Assembly (NCBI GenBank): GCA_004794785.1
Contig: SJOL01004646.1
Span: 54,924-118,923 of the forward strand
Length of the DNA stretch: 64,000 nucleotides
Origin: Opisthorchis felineus
Taxonomy: Eukaryota; Platyhelminthes; Trematoda; Opisthorchiida; Opisthorchiidae
Reading direction: 5' to 3'
How positions within the stretch are numbered: position 1 is the stretch's first letter; each line of letters begins with the position of its first letter. This document shows, in pieces, positions 12,801-27,800 of the stretch. The notes beneath the pieces were generated by a model, which had not been told where the DNA came from, made no database searches, and saw nothing but the letters and a program-made list of their open reading frames with translations. Position numbers and translations under genes: made by a program.

Positions 12801-15800
12801 CCCGAGATAATTTTGGGTCCCAGAACACGACTTCCGCCAGTAAAATATAGCTGCTATTAAGATACATCTTTTCAGGTAAACCGAACAAAAAGACTGGCTG
12901 AAATTGGTACCTTATGATCCAAAAATGTTTTAAAGCTCTAACCGAAAGTAGTCTTGTCTGGGCTGTAGTTGTTGTGGATGGTCTCTCTGGAAAAAGTAAG
13001 ACTGCATCCGAAAAAAAAACGGATAACATACTGAACTATATCTTACTGAATGACACAATTTATGTAGATTCTTCGAAACATACGAACTTTTGTTATCCAC
13101 ATGAAAATTCTTATCAGGTTTATGGATTTAAAAATGGTCCTGTTCTATATTCTGGAGAGTAACGGTCCTGAGTAAACTCCTTTAATACCGTTTTCTACCA
13201 TACCATTTAGTCTGTTCACTACCAAACCTACACTACTAAAGCCGGACAAAAACATCCCTGAAATCCATCATTTTGATCTAGCCTGTAATTTATAGCAATT
13301 TTCGACCAATGTAGCTTTGGCCTTGCTACATTTGTCAAGTGTTTTGCTGTCAGTTTATGTTCAGCGCGTGTGCTTAAGCTACGTGGAGGCGAGCATTTCG
13401 CCTCTATACAGTACAATGGGCTTGACCCTTATCTCAACTAGCACTTATCATCCTATAGCTAGAGAAAATAATCTGGCATGGTCCTACGATACTTCGGCAC
13501 CCGTGCTCCACATCAAGGGTCTACAGGCATTTTTACTCTCGGAATGATCCCTTATTTCGATGCAGCCCCGCCAACCAAATAAAAATAGAGCCGTATATTT
13601 GACCGAAGTGCGTTGTAACCCAACTATCCCGTCCACTTTGGCCAGTTAAGTTAACTCTTGATTTAAAGAGCTTTGATCACATTAAAGTAATGAACTGACC
13701 TTCCAGTTTAGCCTAATACTCAATATCACAACTTGTATGGGTATATTGTCTATATATATATATATATATANTGTTTATACGGGGCTCGTGAATCAGGATA
13801 GTGCAACTGTTTTTGAATGCTGTTCTTCACACTAGATAAGTTATTCCTCCGTTAACTATAAAAAGCAAAGTTGAATCCGGAGAAGCTACCCCAGCGCAGA
13901 CTCCAACACCGTTGGATCATCTTAAGTCGATCTTGAACCAACAACTACATGCTATAGCATATTTTCCTATAGTTCGTTTATCTATTATCACCAAGACTGA
14001 CGTTTATCTCCCAAAAGATTCAGAGTTAGTTCACCGTCAGTATGACTCCCCGGGTTCTAAATTGCTTTACATTAGTTTGTCGAGATTTTGGCAAGTTTTG
14101 TTGTCTTGAGCCTCGGTCTATCGATTCTACACCATCCACCACCGCTCGAAATATTTCATGGATTTTATAGTCAACCATGTGTTATTGTGCGTACTGTAAC
14201 CTGTGATTTATACTAGCTGACTGTTTGTCCTTGGTTGAGTGTGAAGTTCTTATCACCCAGTAAATACTACTCAGCAGATTTTTGCGTCCTGATATTCGCG
14301 TTGGTCTTCAGGTTTGACAGACGACTAGCTCTTGTGATCTCTATCCGAATGATGCGTCACCTACTTTTATCCAAGATTCCACTTCAAATTTTTTGGTCCG
14401 ACAAGTACGGCGTTTGATTTATTTAACCGCTTACTTTTTATTTAATATACATTATTTATTATTCTTTTATGCAGTTAGAAACATTGCAGAAGACCCTTGA
14501 ACGGACGGATCAGGACTTTCGGTCAACCAAGGTAAAAAATAAACAATTAAAACTGACTGTGAATAGTTTCCATGAAAAGTAAGTTTAAGATTGAACTTAT
14601 TCTGTTTAATAGTAACTATCCATTCTTAAAATAAAGCGTACAGCTACCTATTATAGACAGCGAGGTAATTAAGACACTTGACTGCTAGTCATGTTCGGTA
14701 ACAGCAGGGTGTCAGGTAAAATCTTGGAATCCATCCAATCAGAAGCCGGTAAATATGGTTGAAGAGCATAGGACTCACCCTCCAACCAGATTCGCCATTC
14801 AAACAGACCGTCATTTGAAGTAAGCTATTGGGCTCTTTGCTGTTATAGTTTCCCCAGTAAGTTAGTTGGTTGCTGCACTCACCTGAGTTCAGTTTGCCGC
14901 TCGTAGTGAAGGTACTGATTAGACGTACTATAAAATAGGATGACTAGGTTCCCTGTCTTACATTCCCATTAGTGTGATTCCTCCAAAATTAGTTCACTGA
15001 AATACAAGTATATCGCCAAAGTACACAGTAACGCTAAATTGGCACATAGCTGAGGCGGATAACCAAAAAGATCTGTTGAGAATTGAATCTAGAATAACGC
15101 GGAAATGGACGGGTATATATCCTCATAACAAGAACACACCCTCAATGTTGACAAGATCTAACTATCGGAAATCTTTTACCTTATGTGAACTGAGTTACGA
15201 ACCGCCTGTGTTGTATTCTGCACTTGATTAACAAAAATTTATGTGAAATTTTTTCAACGGCTTTTGTCGATGTGTGAAGTTCTTCAGCCTGTTCCTAGAT
15301 AACCTGTAAGTGACCGTGGCTAAATGTAACCAAGACATATTCTAATGCATAAGGATGGGAGCGCACGATGGTTACTATATCCTACCGTCCGGACTGTTAA
15401 CAATATGCTTACCGTCCAGCGATACACATATGCTGCCGACAAAAGGTGTCTGTATAATACACTTATTTTGCTGTAGCAGAATATTCCCTAGAATTGGATA
15501 AGTCTGAATAATTCCATGTTACATAATTCACTTTTTATTCACCACCCCGTTCACTCCTTGATGCAACTGCACAGCATGATCCAATCCTATACCACACAAA
15601 TTGTTGACGAAACTAAATACTAAGGGGCCCACCCGGTAGCCTAACAAAACCGATTGTGAGCAATGGCTTGTAAAACCAAGCCAGTGAGAGAGGATATTGT
15701 ATTTGTGGTGTACTCATTTCTAGAATAAAGCAGCAATATCTCATACCTGAAGCTCTACCCTTTCTATCGCAAGTGCAGTTTTTTTTGGGAAGAATTGCAG

Positions 15801-18800
15801 TAAACAGAAGGTTCGTACCATATACATGATGCGCAAACGCGGCGCAGTTCGCATAAGGTTTCTGATCGTAGCCGGTTGGTCTCGAGTGATTTATTAATCC
15901 TTGGGCACCGATCCTATATCCTCTAATTTATATCCACATTAGTGGCTCGAACATACAGCCACATCCTACTCCGCATGAACAAACGCACAGGCGTATAATG
16001 AACTAACCACTATAGTTTTTTCGCATAACTTACAGTGCAGTTGGACTTAATCTTTATAATAGTATAAACCCTTTGTATGTTACTGATGTTGACGTGCCTG
16101 ATGGAGGTGCTCCGTTTGATAATGTACACACCATTCGAACGATAATTCCACCGTTTGCAGTGAGGCTTAATGTCTCTCTCCTGCAGTTTGTTCAGGCAGC
16201 GGCTATAACTGATTTACGGATAGCTCCTTTAGCCTATACTTCGCTTGCTTGAAAACCGTATCTTGACTATACAGCTTGGGATGTAGGCCCGCTTTGAGCA
16301 TACCACATCTCGATTGCCAAAAATGTTTGTTACTATTAGGGATGGCCGGAAAATCATTTTTTCTGTTGCCTACAATAACCACTCAATCCGCAGAAGAAAA
16401 CGCCTTTTGTGTGTTTTCATCATTCTCCTAGTCTGAGCAAGTTACTACAACGGATCGAAGAACTCGAACAGCGGTTCGCCGAAGTGCAAGACAAGCGGCT
16501 GAATGAGGAACAGCTTGCAAAAATGGCTGAAGAGGAACTGGCAACCAACGAGAGATGTCAGAAACAGGCGTATGATTATAGTCAACAGCTGACCAATCTC
16601 AGCCTGAAAGCATTTGACGTAAGTTCTTTGTTTCATCACCGGAATCCATCTCGAGACACATCTGTTAGCTTCCTTGAAAGCTATTCACTTTTGGCCCTAA
16701 GGTTTCTATGCCTTGCTCACCTTTAGAACGCTTACAGAACCCTGCAAAACAGAAGCTTTTCTGAGAATAGTTCGTTTTGAGCTTGACAGGATCATAAGGT
16801 TTTGGGGATCAGCTCCCGCTTCATTCTTATAATTAACTGGCCATGAAAACCTTGATCACGGTCGTATATTTTATGCACCATGTGCTGATTATTCAGTTTG
16901 ATTATTTACCTGATATTGATCGCTCAGTTCCTCACACCAACTGTTTCGCGATTGGGTTAGCGTTTTTGGTAGGCGCTAAGATCCCGAACTGCTTTTGATC
17001 AACATTTTCACCGCAACGATCTACTCATATTTTTGGTAAAACAACTGCCTGTGTTTAGTTTAAAAAAAACTGATCAGCTTCAATAATAAGGGATGCACGT
17101 CTTAAGCGGAAGTTAGGGTTTGGAATTTTCAAGCGTTTGAGCACACATTACAGCTGATCTTCATTGATTTAGATATATCCTTAGGCTTCCCTGGATCCAT
17201 CCACTAGTTCCTCGTGAACACTTTCTGTCTTATATCTCGTGGTTAATTTGTTTGTATTTCACCGTCATTTCTCATTTCATACAAATTATCCTAGTCAATT
17301 CGAACTGCTCTGTCCTCCTATCCCCCAGAACCTTAACCGTGCAGCACATGAAGCAGGAGTGTTAGAAGCGGAACTCAGTGGCGCCGTAACCTCTTTAAGA
17401 GGCTTGAAAAAGCATACAGATCAACGAGAAGTTGTAAGTTCCTAAGTAAAAGCAATTAGACAGATAGGTGAGTAACTGAGTAAGTAGGCAAACAAGTAAT
17501 TAGATAGGTGTGAAGTAATTAAGTGAGAAAACAAGGAAGAAATGTGGGAAGGAAGACAGGATCAACATAGTTTTTCTCAATGGTGTTTCATTAGATTGAG
17601 ACTGTTCAACTCTTGGTACGTCCTGTTTACAAATAATATACGTGTTTTCGACCAACACTTAAGCACTAGCCAGTGAATAAACATGACACTTGTTTTTGTT
17701 CCTCAGTACACTTTTGCATCTAGACTTTTGGAAAATACAAGCAGACTGACCGCATTACCTTCCTTTCCAAATAGCCAGAAATTATATGACGAAACGTGCA
17801 TCAATGGCCATAAATAGCACCCTAATGAAGGGTGCATTAGGTAACGTGAGAATTTGACCAGTAGCCTTAGTCAGCTCAAAAGTGATTCCGACTATGTATA
17901 GAAAATGTCTGATCTGGAATTTACGTTACCATATCCGGAAACACATATCAGCCCCGTAGTATGGATGACCACAGAAAATCCACTATCGATTAATGCTGTA
18001 CAAAACAACATGCCACAGGAAGGAAGAACGAGGACCGTGTTACTGTCAGGTTGCCCAAGTTGGGGTACCTCAACCAAACCCCCTTCTTCTACTTGGGCAA
18101 CCTGGGGGTATAATTCGCTCACCGGCCTTCCCCTACACCGCCTCACCACCCATCAAATAATGCAGTGTGATTAGCGCATCTGTCAGTCCCCTAACCCAGA
18201 AAAATAAACCAAAATAATCAGGAGATCTAATCCAAGTTGCACCTCTCAGTGTCCGTACCCCATGTCAAATTGGGCAACAGGCGTCTCTTCCTGAAACATT
18301 GCTTCCCCTATCTGTCGATGTATGTATGTCTCCGAAACACAAACAAGACCCCACTTCGGTCGTGCAACTCAAGCCGCTTAGGACGAGCTCAGATGTTCCA
18401 CATTACACTCTTCGGGTATCTGGTGATCCTGGAGCAATAGTTCGTGGTATATACGGTGTGGGAGTTTCATTCACCCCCAAGACTGAAAGCACTCTACTGG
18501 ACTAGACCCCAGTAAACAGTCGTCTTTGCGCTGTGCGATTGTCTGGCTCAATTAAGATCAATGCAAGTCGATGCGGTAGATGGTGTTTATATGTCCTATC
18601 AGAATACGCCCGACAGACTGCAGATCTGAGAATGAGAAGGACGGGTTTTATCAAGATCTGTCACAATCACTTCGGTCAGCAAGAAAGACGGATATAGTGA
18701 TCTTGGTGGGTGATATGAATACCCAAGTTGGACGACTAAGTCTGGAAAAAGTACAATAAGTGGCCGATTCGGGATCGATGCTCAGCATACGGAAAATGAG

Positions 18801-21800
18801 GAACGACTGCTTCAGTTGTGTGCTGATCACCATCTGTTCCTGGCCTGTACGAACTTTCAACACAAACGCTCATATCGAGTTGCTTGGAGGCTACCAATCG
18901 CACGACAGTCCTGGACTCAGTTGGAGCATGCGGCTATCAGTTACCGATGGAAAGCGTCAATTTAAGATTGTCGTTCATTCTGGGGGTACGCAACTTGATT
19001 TTGATTATGCCACTGTGCGAGCCCGGTAGTCACTTTGCTTTCTGTCAGAATTGCGCGTGCCAACGCAGAGCAGTTCCATTCATCAACTTCAACAAGTTTG
19101 AGTAGCTCAAGAGTACCTAGTTGACCTGGCTAGAAGGCTACTGGAAAGGTACAGTCATGTGGAGGAGTACTTGAACTTGCGGATTAAAGAAACTATGCTC
19201 TCAGCCTTCAGGACTGTTTGTCCAAGCCATCTCATTCAACTAAGTGAACGCTGGATATCCTCGAGATCAGCAGATCTTACTGTTGCTAGAAAGGCCATAA
19301 CGGCAACTAGCGACTGTGATGGCGCACGCAGATCCCTCGAACAACGCATAATCAGGAGTTTGAAGAATGCCAAAGAACACTGGTGGATTCAGAGGCCCAG
19401 GAGATGGAGAAGGCTTTCGCTGCTGCTTTTGCTACGCCCTATTTCGGCTGATTAGATCAATCGGTCAAAGGAAAGCAGGTGTAAGTGGAACAATATGCGA
19501 AAAAGACGGAACAGCAATTCAACCCCCCAATCGTCGTCTTGAGAGATGGGCTGAACACTTCAGAGAACAGTTCAACTGGTCTCCTTCAACACTACTGCTG
19601 GAAGAATCCAGAGGGTCTGAATGGAACATCGACACCAGCCCACCATCAACAACATAAATCCAGCGAGATATCAGTCCTGAATCGCGACAAGGCACCAGGG
19701 GCAGATGGTCTGTACCCCACACTCTTCAAAGAGGGTGGCGAGGTCCTGGTGAACAGTCTAACATCGCATTGCGGAAGATTTGGAACGGAAACAGAATACC
19801 AGTTGACTGGAGCTTCTACACCGTCATCCCAGTTTTAAAGAAGGGTGCAAGGAAGTCATGTGAAAACCATCGTGGCATCAGTCTGGTATCCGTCGCATCT
19901 AAGGTGCTCTCTGACATTATTTTGCGCAAGTCGATCGATTATCCGGAGAGACAGATTCGTGAGAATCAAGCTGGGTTTTGTCTTGGCCGAGGATGCATCG
20001 ACCACATTTTCATCTTGAGACGAGTTCTTGTACAGCGTCATTCTTCCGAACGTCCCACGTTGGTCGTTTCTCTTGATATGAAGTATGCTTTTGGCTCTGT
20101 CGTTCGTGAGAAACTATGGCGGTGTTTGACGATCATAGGTATCCCCTCCAAATTTATATCCCGTATGAAGGCATTGTATACGAACTGCTATGGTCGTGCA
20201 CGAGTAGACGGGAAGCTCTCACCTGAGTTTACCACGTCCAGTGGTGTAAGACAAGGTTGCCTTCTCCCACCTTTCGCCTTCAAATTTGTGATTGGTGTAC
20301 TGCTTGAAATTGCTCTACCTGCCTCTGAAACCTCGGGGGTCGAAATAATCCCGGGACGTTCGCTCGCAGACATTGCTTATGCGGACGATATTGCTCTGCT
20401 TGGTTCAGATCGTTCCCAAATGCAAACGATTTTAAATAACCTAAATAATTCTACCGCACGGTTTGGCATGCGCTTCACACCTGCAAAGTGTAAAGTTCTG
20501 CCGCAAGACTGGGTGCGATCAAACCCACACCTCATGCTTGCAGGCGAGCCAATCGACGTGGTAGATAAATTTGTTTACCTGGGCAGCTGTATAAGTTCCG
20601 GTGGGCTGGCTGGAGATGAGATTATTTCTCGAATCGGGAAGGCCAGGACAGCTTTTGCCAACCTCCGGCACCTATGCCACTGACGTGACGTGAGTTTGTC
20701 TTTCAAGGGCAGAGTTTACGCTGCGGCAGTGTGATCCATACTGCTTTATGGATCAGAGACGTGCCCTCTACGCGCAGAGGATATTTGAAAGATGTCCGTG
20801 TTTGGCCATCAGTGTCTCCGAAGCACTGGTCAGGTCTGGTGGGAACATCGGATTAGCAATGATGTGGTACGCCAGATGGTCATAGGAAGAAGGAACATTC
20901 CCGAGATGGGTGAAATACTCACGATTCATAGGTTACGCTGGTTAGGACATGTACTCCACATGCCAGAAGACCGTCTGCCTCGCAGATATCTTTTCGCCCA
21001 ACCCTGTGCTGAGTGGAACCGACTGAGAGGTGCACAGTGTATGATCTGGCAACGAAGTATGAAAACACTCACGAGTAAACTTGGTTGGGACAAAAACTGC
21101 CACCTCCTTGGATGAGGACCCCTGGACTCAACTCATCAATGGTAATTGACACTGGCACAAATGGCGAAATCACGCAGTCATTGGCGCTCGTGTAGCAAAC
21201 CTCTTGCCTTCAATGTGCAGTTACCCGAGTCCCGAACCAACTGAACATGCCATCGTCTCCAAGACTTGGCTGTTTCCCGCACTCTTCCACTGTCCGGTGA
21301 TCGAAACTGTAGAATCTGGAACGAATTTGCCTATTGCACAGGGTGTGTAGCTGATAAATTGAAATTGAATTGAATTGTGGTTGTTATTGCCCAGACAGGA
21401 GCAGTTGAGATACAGATGTTAGAATCGATCCACAGGCCTCCCGGTCAGTAAATTTGCACTTTAACCACTGAGTCAACTCAGGCCTTCCTGGCTTACCTAA
21501 AACATCATAGCTCACCTTAGAATTCTAAGTAACTTAGCAATTCGTCCATCGACGTGATCTAAAATGCAACGGAATAGAGGGACAAATTTTCTATTGCACA
21601 GCTTTTGTGGATACGTATTGATTTCATCGTTAAGAATATGACATTAGCCTGACCTGCAAATCGTAAATTTCAGCAAAGCTATATTAATCATGAAAATATT
21701 GAGAGAAGTACAAATATAACACTCTCGCAATAAACCGGTCTGTCGGACAGTAACTGTGTGGCCTCTATCTATTTGCTTTTTTGATTCTGCTTATCTAGTT

Positions 21801-24800
21801 CGTATTTGGCTGAGAGCGCAAGTAATTGCTAATTGCACTCTTCCTTTGACGCCCTATTATGTCTTCCAAGTTACATCTAATTCTTCTACCTTCTTGCGTA
21901 GGGTACGCAAGGTCATTCAGTTGCACAGAGTGTGACATTGAATTAAATGCCGTTTCCTGACTGCGTAGAAGCTTGTTTTCCATGTTGACATTTTATTCGA
22001 TTACTATATCTGCTTCGTATTTTGAGTGCGAATCGGACAAATATTAACGCGTCCAGCACAGGCTTCTAGTGGTTTGATGTACACAAACCTACAGCCTTTT
22101 ATTACTTTATCATAGTACCACGTTTTATAATTAGACCACGTTTTTTGACGATTTTATTCTTGAAGTTAGTCGTCTTGCGCATCATTGGGCATAAATTCTT
22201 TGTATACACAAATTTTTCAGCACCTATGAGGAGGGAACGGGTAATAGACCAAAGATATTTTGTTCTTGATATCAGTGTGTGCAATTCGTAAGTCCAAAGC
22301 CACCGTAAAACTGACTGTCAATGTGACAGCTATTGATCACTCACTGGAAATCGACCAAATACACGTCAAAAGACATGGAGGCCATAGCAGGTCAGGAAAG
22401 GTACGCAACATACCTCGTTAACGCGGCTGGTAGCAGCACGCAGTTGCGTGTCTTGCGTGCTTGGTTCAGTTTTTTTTTCATCCCGTCGAGGCAGAAAGTT
22501 GGACACAGAGCTTGTGAATCTTTTGCTTATGTTTGACAAAACTACCACGCAGCAAATCGAAGGAGCCCAATTACGATATGAGAATAGAATGATCAAATTT
22601 CTGGCCATGATTTTGGCTTCCTTGGGCTACGAAGGAACTTGTTTGAATTCACGAACTCACTAACGTGGGCTGTACCGAACTCCGCTGGGCAAAGAATAGG
22701 ATTGTCTAGGTTAACTTTGAACTGCAGCCAAAATGAAGATCTCTGTGGGCTGTCTGATCAAGAATCAGCCACAGCTAAGGCCGTATTGTTCAGATCATTA
22801 GCTACTCACGAGTAGTCGCGGTTCTAATGCAATTTTTTGAACAGAGGTGGACTGCACCGACCAAACCTCATGCTAGTAGCAAGGGTCCAAAACTTTGCCA
22901 CTCATAAGCCCCCTTTCGAAACTCACCAATTCCCATATTTCGAGTACAGGAGCTAATCAAGCTGGATGAGCTGATATACAAGGCGCAGCTGTTCAGCCAG
23001 CGCCTGGAACAGCGAATTTCCAAATTAGAGGCGGACCCACTGCTTTCTCAGGAAGAGTTGACCATGAAGAATCAACAGATCGCCTCACTGCAAAACGAGC
23101 TGGATGTTCGAAACAAGTCGTGTACCACCCTCAGCTCAATGATTAATCAGTTTATGGTGAGTCACCTGGTTGAATGCCAGCGGATTAAAACTATGTGGCG
23201 CCTAAAAAATTTTCATTTACTGGAACCAGTTTATGTTAGCCACTAGGCAAGGTCAGTAAGAAGAACTGTGGGGTCTAGCCTCTCTTCAGGGCTATTTCTG
23301 TTCGTAATTTGTTGTACTAAATCAAGGCAGTATGCAGAACTGACAGAGATTTGCATAAATGGTCTCATTGTTCCACAAATTAGCTATTATTACCCAACTC
23401 AGCACAATACCCCTGCACCGGGGGCAACCCGTAGCTGCATACACTTTCCGAGTTCCTGGAACTCTTTGAGATAGACAGGGATACCCAATCGATCCGAAGG
23501 AGGGACATTGGACACGGTTAGGTGAGGGTGCAAGTTGTGCTAAATACACCCTTAGCAACTCACAACTCTTTAACTAGAAACTGAGCACAGAAACCGTCCA
23601 GTTCTCTTGTGGGTATGATTCCATGAAGTAAGACCAACCATCGGAAACCAAGTCGCAAGCTAGCTTGAAAACATTGCTGGGACCCGTCAGCCTTCAACAA
23701 GAGCTTCTGGCCTTCGGGATCCTTCAACTTGTTTAGCATACCGTCTGCTGTAGTATGCAGGGACTGGTCATTGTTGTATGCCACCAGCCACTGAACGTCA
23801 GAGTTGAGTTCGGTGTGTAATGCGGATCAGTTTGTCGGGCATACTCTCCTCAACTTGAGGAACGCTTCTGAGAGTTGCACCAAATCCATGGAACCCTTCC
23901 CAAATTTTAAAGGCCAATTAATTGTTAGTCTTCTGTACCAACAGTAAGGTGTTACCAAGAGTTAAGATGCATGCCATGTTTATTTCATCCCAGTATCATA
24001 ATATCTACGTTAGAACCCATGGAAAATTCTGTCTTAGCTTTCATCCCGATATTGATTCTCTGAATTTCATCACATCTTCCTTTAGAATGATAAACGGATT
24101 TGCAAAATGCGCTCACAAAAGCTTCAAGTTCTGATGGAACAACTTCAGACCCAGTTAGATACTGCTCAACTTACGATGAATAATACAAAGTTGGCTCTGA
24201 TGAAGCAAGAGGTAGCGCGGCGCGAGATGCTTGTGGAATGTAATTTGAATAAACATCAGGTATGAATTATTGTATGGTCCTTTACTGTGGTGGTTTTGTG
24301 CAGCTCTTTTATCTCCCTGTCTCCCTCTTTGGAAGGATCATTGACCGAGACAGCAAACGTCCTCTACGCTTTTCTCACTCATTTGTTCGAAGTTAAAGCC
24401 CAAAGTTTACTATTCCGGTAGCCAACAGGCAAAGCTGACGCTCATACCATTATTTTGTAAAGCTAAATAAGCAAAAATGAATATGTGTGAATTAAACCGC
24501 GCCATGATTTATGCACTTTTCACCAGGGGATTACAACAACTGCAGCTGGAATTCCACCTTTCGACCGCACTTGGTTTGATTCTTAGGTCAGCAGCCTTTC
24601 TGTCTTCGAACCTTCTTCCTCGGCTGACCCGTAAATGCAACAATAAGCCTACGGGCGTCAAAGCCATTCAAAAGAAAATTATGAGGAATTGTGGCTGAAG
24701 ACTATTTCGTTTGTTCCTCGAATTTTTGTATCATCTATTTTACAATTTTTTCACATAGTTCATTAGTCAAACTGGGTACCAATAATTCCTTTGCCACAGC

Positions 24801-27800
24801 GAAAGACTACAAATTGATTCCGTCCGCGTAATCCCATATTCACCTCCAGTGCGCATGGTCCTTGTCAGTTCCAAGTAAACTCAACTCAAACTGATAGAAG
24901 CAAGTTTCGACTGCTCTATGCACTTTCAGGGTCTCCTGCAAACCAGGAGCGTAGCATATCCGAACCAACACAGTCAACCTCTTACAGACAATTCGACTGA
25001 GTCTCCTACAGATGCGTAGACTGATCGCTCCCTCAAAACCAACCTAGTTTGAGCTTGACGTGCAAACCGAGTGCTTGATCTTCTTTGACCTGGCAAGGAA
25101 AACTACGGTGTACGGTTTGCTTGATGAGCACTTAAAGTTGAATTTCTGTTTGCTATTGTGATTAACTGATTTATCAAGACTTTTGAGACTGTACTTCAAC
25201 TGGAAATTTGTGAGCAGATAAACAATTACTCGTTATTCGAGGCCTAGATTTTAAGCTGTTCGCACATTTACTGGGTAAATTCATTCAGTGTGAAAATAAA
25301 CACGCACAGGCATTGACGAGTGTGAAAGTTGTACGAATCAATAACCCTTGCAAGTGCTCAATTCGTTGTTGAAATCAGCTGACGGTCGTTGAGCGCATTG
25401 GCCATGTATCCGTCGTAGACGGTTATTCGGCGATTCGCATGTTTCTGTGATCAAATGCTCACGAAAGGAAACCTGGAAGCACGGTACCTTGGGAAGGTGG
25501 TAGGTGGGCTTTGAATTTTTATTGATTTATTTCAGCAGAGGAGCTAGCGCTCAGCTCGTACCATTGCTAGCCGAATCAACAGTTACGGTTTTCAACTTCA
25601 CTGGAACTGTGAAACGAAGTAACCCGCAACACAAATGCCCGGATCCCCTTAAGAAAGTGCAACGCAGTTTACCCTGCATACTAGCAGTGAATAGCCATTG
25701 TGCTTTTTCTGTAATTAGGGTTGTCAAGCTAATCGTTACCTGTAAACGAATTCTACGTTTTTAATCAAGCAAAGTCAGACAATTCTGACTGAGCGGAAAA
25801 TTGCGCACATGCCTTCAACTACCACTACACTGAGATAAGTCGGATATTTGTGCCAAAACTTCTATTTACAACTGGCTGACTTTCATGCCGTAATGACACC
25901 ATCTCGTACGACACGAGCATTACATGCTCGCGAAGTGCATTAAGTTTGTGTGCAAACGAATATCTCTCACGAATGCTAGTTGGGTGTTTTGGAAAGACCT
26001 GCCAAGGCCTGTGTTTTATCTGCGCTGGTGTGAATCAAGGAACGCACTTTATAAGTACGTACTGTTTAACGTGATAAAGGTCTTGGTAGGCCACTGGTGA
26101 GCCGTCACGCAAAGTGCACTAAGAAACAGAGAAGCAAATCCCTTCACAGACTTTCTACGCACCTCGATGTGCATAGAAGCAGTTGGCTGCTCAATTGCGA
26201 CGGGTTTTGCCGAATTAGCCGTAGAACGTGAATACACATATCCAGCCTACATTTCTGAGACCCAGGTGTTGTTTAGCCTCATGACTTGGTTTATCTCAGG
26301 TGGAATGCCATTATTTAACCCTCAAAACTTTGACACAAGTCACACGTCCACTTCACAAATCAGTCTAGTCACACTATGTAAAAGCGGTCCTTGTTACTGT
26401 TTACGCTTAGCCAAGCTGCGGCGAGATAGCATTTTAGCCTCGTTTCTGATAGCTTGTTAACTACATCTCCGATGTCTTCAGAATCCACACCTCTGTGACA
26501 AACAGAATCTTCGCTTAATAAGGCTCATCATGCGCGCCCTAGAATATTACCTGTTTGGAAGTCTACCTGACCACCATTTGAGTACCGCCAGTGAGTGTCC
26601 TTTTAGATGCTGAAACGACTATTGTTCAGACTGATTTTAGGCAGCAAGTTTTATGAGCTTGTCACCATGTTCAAAGCGTTGGCCTAGTCCAAATCGGCCA
26701 AGCGATATGGCATGCACTGTCATCTCGTCCACCAACTCGAGTGTTCCAGTCATCCGCTATTATCAAGCTGTCAATTGCACTGTGACAATTGTTCATGGAG
26801 CTTGCCCTTAATGGTTTGGACTAACACGGACATGGGAGTGTAAAAACTGTTATATTCAGGTTCGGAGGGTTAATCTGAAGCCGGCCACTGCAATACTTGA
26901 GGATATCGGATTCGAGGGATTTAGTAATTGATCAGCATGATCAACTGAGACGACAGCAACAATGTGAAATTCTGCGCTGTCGAGTGGACCACTGTGATAG
27001 AGTAAGCAGCTGATTTCTGACTAGTAGTCATACAAACTGCACATGATGAGGAACAGCATGCGTTCTGACAGTTGACAAGCGGTATGATTCTTGTGCTGTG
27101 TTGAAGGTTCCAGCTTGCGTTCTGGTCGACTCGGTTGCTGGGCAGACATAATGGTTTTCCATGGACGTCGCAGAGTGAACACTACTGCATTGAAGAGTTA
27201 TTAGTCCTGAGGTTTGGCGGTGATTTTTATGAACTGCACAACCTGTGCCACCCCGTTTTCGGCAAGAATGCACCTGTAACCTTTGCACAACCAAGGGCAA
27301 GGAGCAGAGCAACCGGGAACACACATAGCACAGCCGATCATCCTCGTGGTCATGGTTGTTTGATTCGGAAGGTAATCTCATTTGCCTAAGTCAAGTGAGC
27401 TGGTGTATGTTCCTGCTTTCAGGTCATGTCAGTTTCATTTTTCCAGTTTACTTTGGAGACCAGTCCAAAATTTAGAGACAGGTGCGCAAAGCATGGAAGT
27501 TACCGCAAACTGTCAGATATAAACGTAGGTAACCTGGTGCAGTCACGCTTCATGAGAATCCGGGGATTAGGCAGCAAGCAAAACGTTGCTGCGTTTTTAC
27601 TCGCACCGATTAGCTCTTACAAGAAACTAGTAGGTTACACTGCATGGCAATGCAGTGTCCAGTATGTCCATGATGCTCCCAATTAAGAGTTTACGAGCTC
27701 AGATGACAACTAAATCCGGGTAGAACCGACAATGAGGCCAACTGAATTTACATAAATTCTCAATAAAGTACATCATTCAGGTGGTTGGAAACAACTCACA

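Larger units (their letters stand above)
11317..14474. other. CCDC39 intron b-c
   Basis: Holds a tRNA-like SINE head (12385) and a TA array (13751). The frames at 12508, 13317 and 13912 show no family signal. Confidence 0.65.
18240..21377 (+). pseudogene. Non-LTR retrotransposon, nearly full length, frameshifted
   Basis: Order is endonuclease (about 18300-18975), linker, reverse transcriptase (about 19640-20683), C-terminal domain (20690-21230), 3' UTR and an AATTG-type tail at 21352-21377. Frames shift or stop repeatedly, so the copy is dead. Endonuclease signs: [19 protein letters not shown] and GDMNTQVGR, then [19 protein letters not shown] in another frame. RTE/CR1-like in style; exact clade not decidable by eye. 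It fills the CCDC39 intron between exons e and f in the sense orientation. Confidence 0.82.

Noticed and set aside
14475..14531. Shorter form of CCDC39 exon c using donor GTAAAA
   Set aside because: Would force a poor acceptor at 16441 and lose 19 residues relative to the human spacing; the longer form fits both phase and length.
26936..27001. A 22-codon coiled-coil-like exon ([15 protein letters not shown]..) with AG and GTAAGC borders, phase 0/0, between CCDC39 exons g and h
   Set aside because: Exons g and h align directly to the family without a gap ([11 protein letters not shown] then VKRMEAR); adding 22 residues breaks the spacing and the heptad register. It could be a rare alternative exon.
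27028..27389. Overlapping 117- and 84-codon frames on opposite strands
   Set aside because: No domain, splice or repeat support; composition looks like chance.
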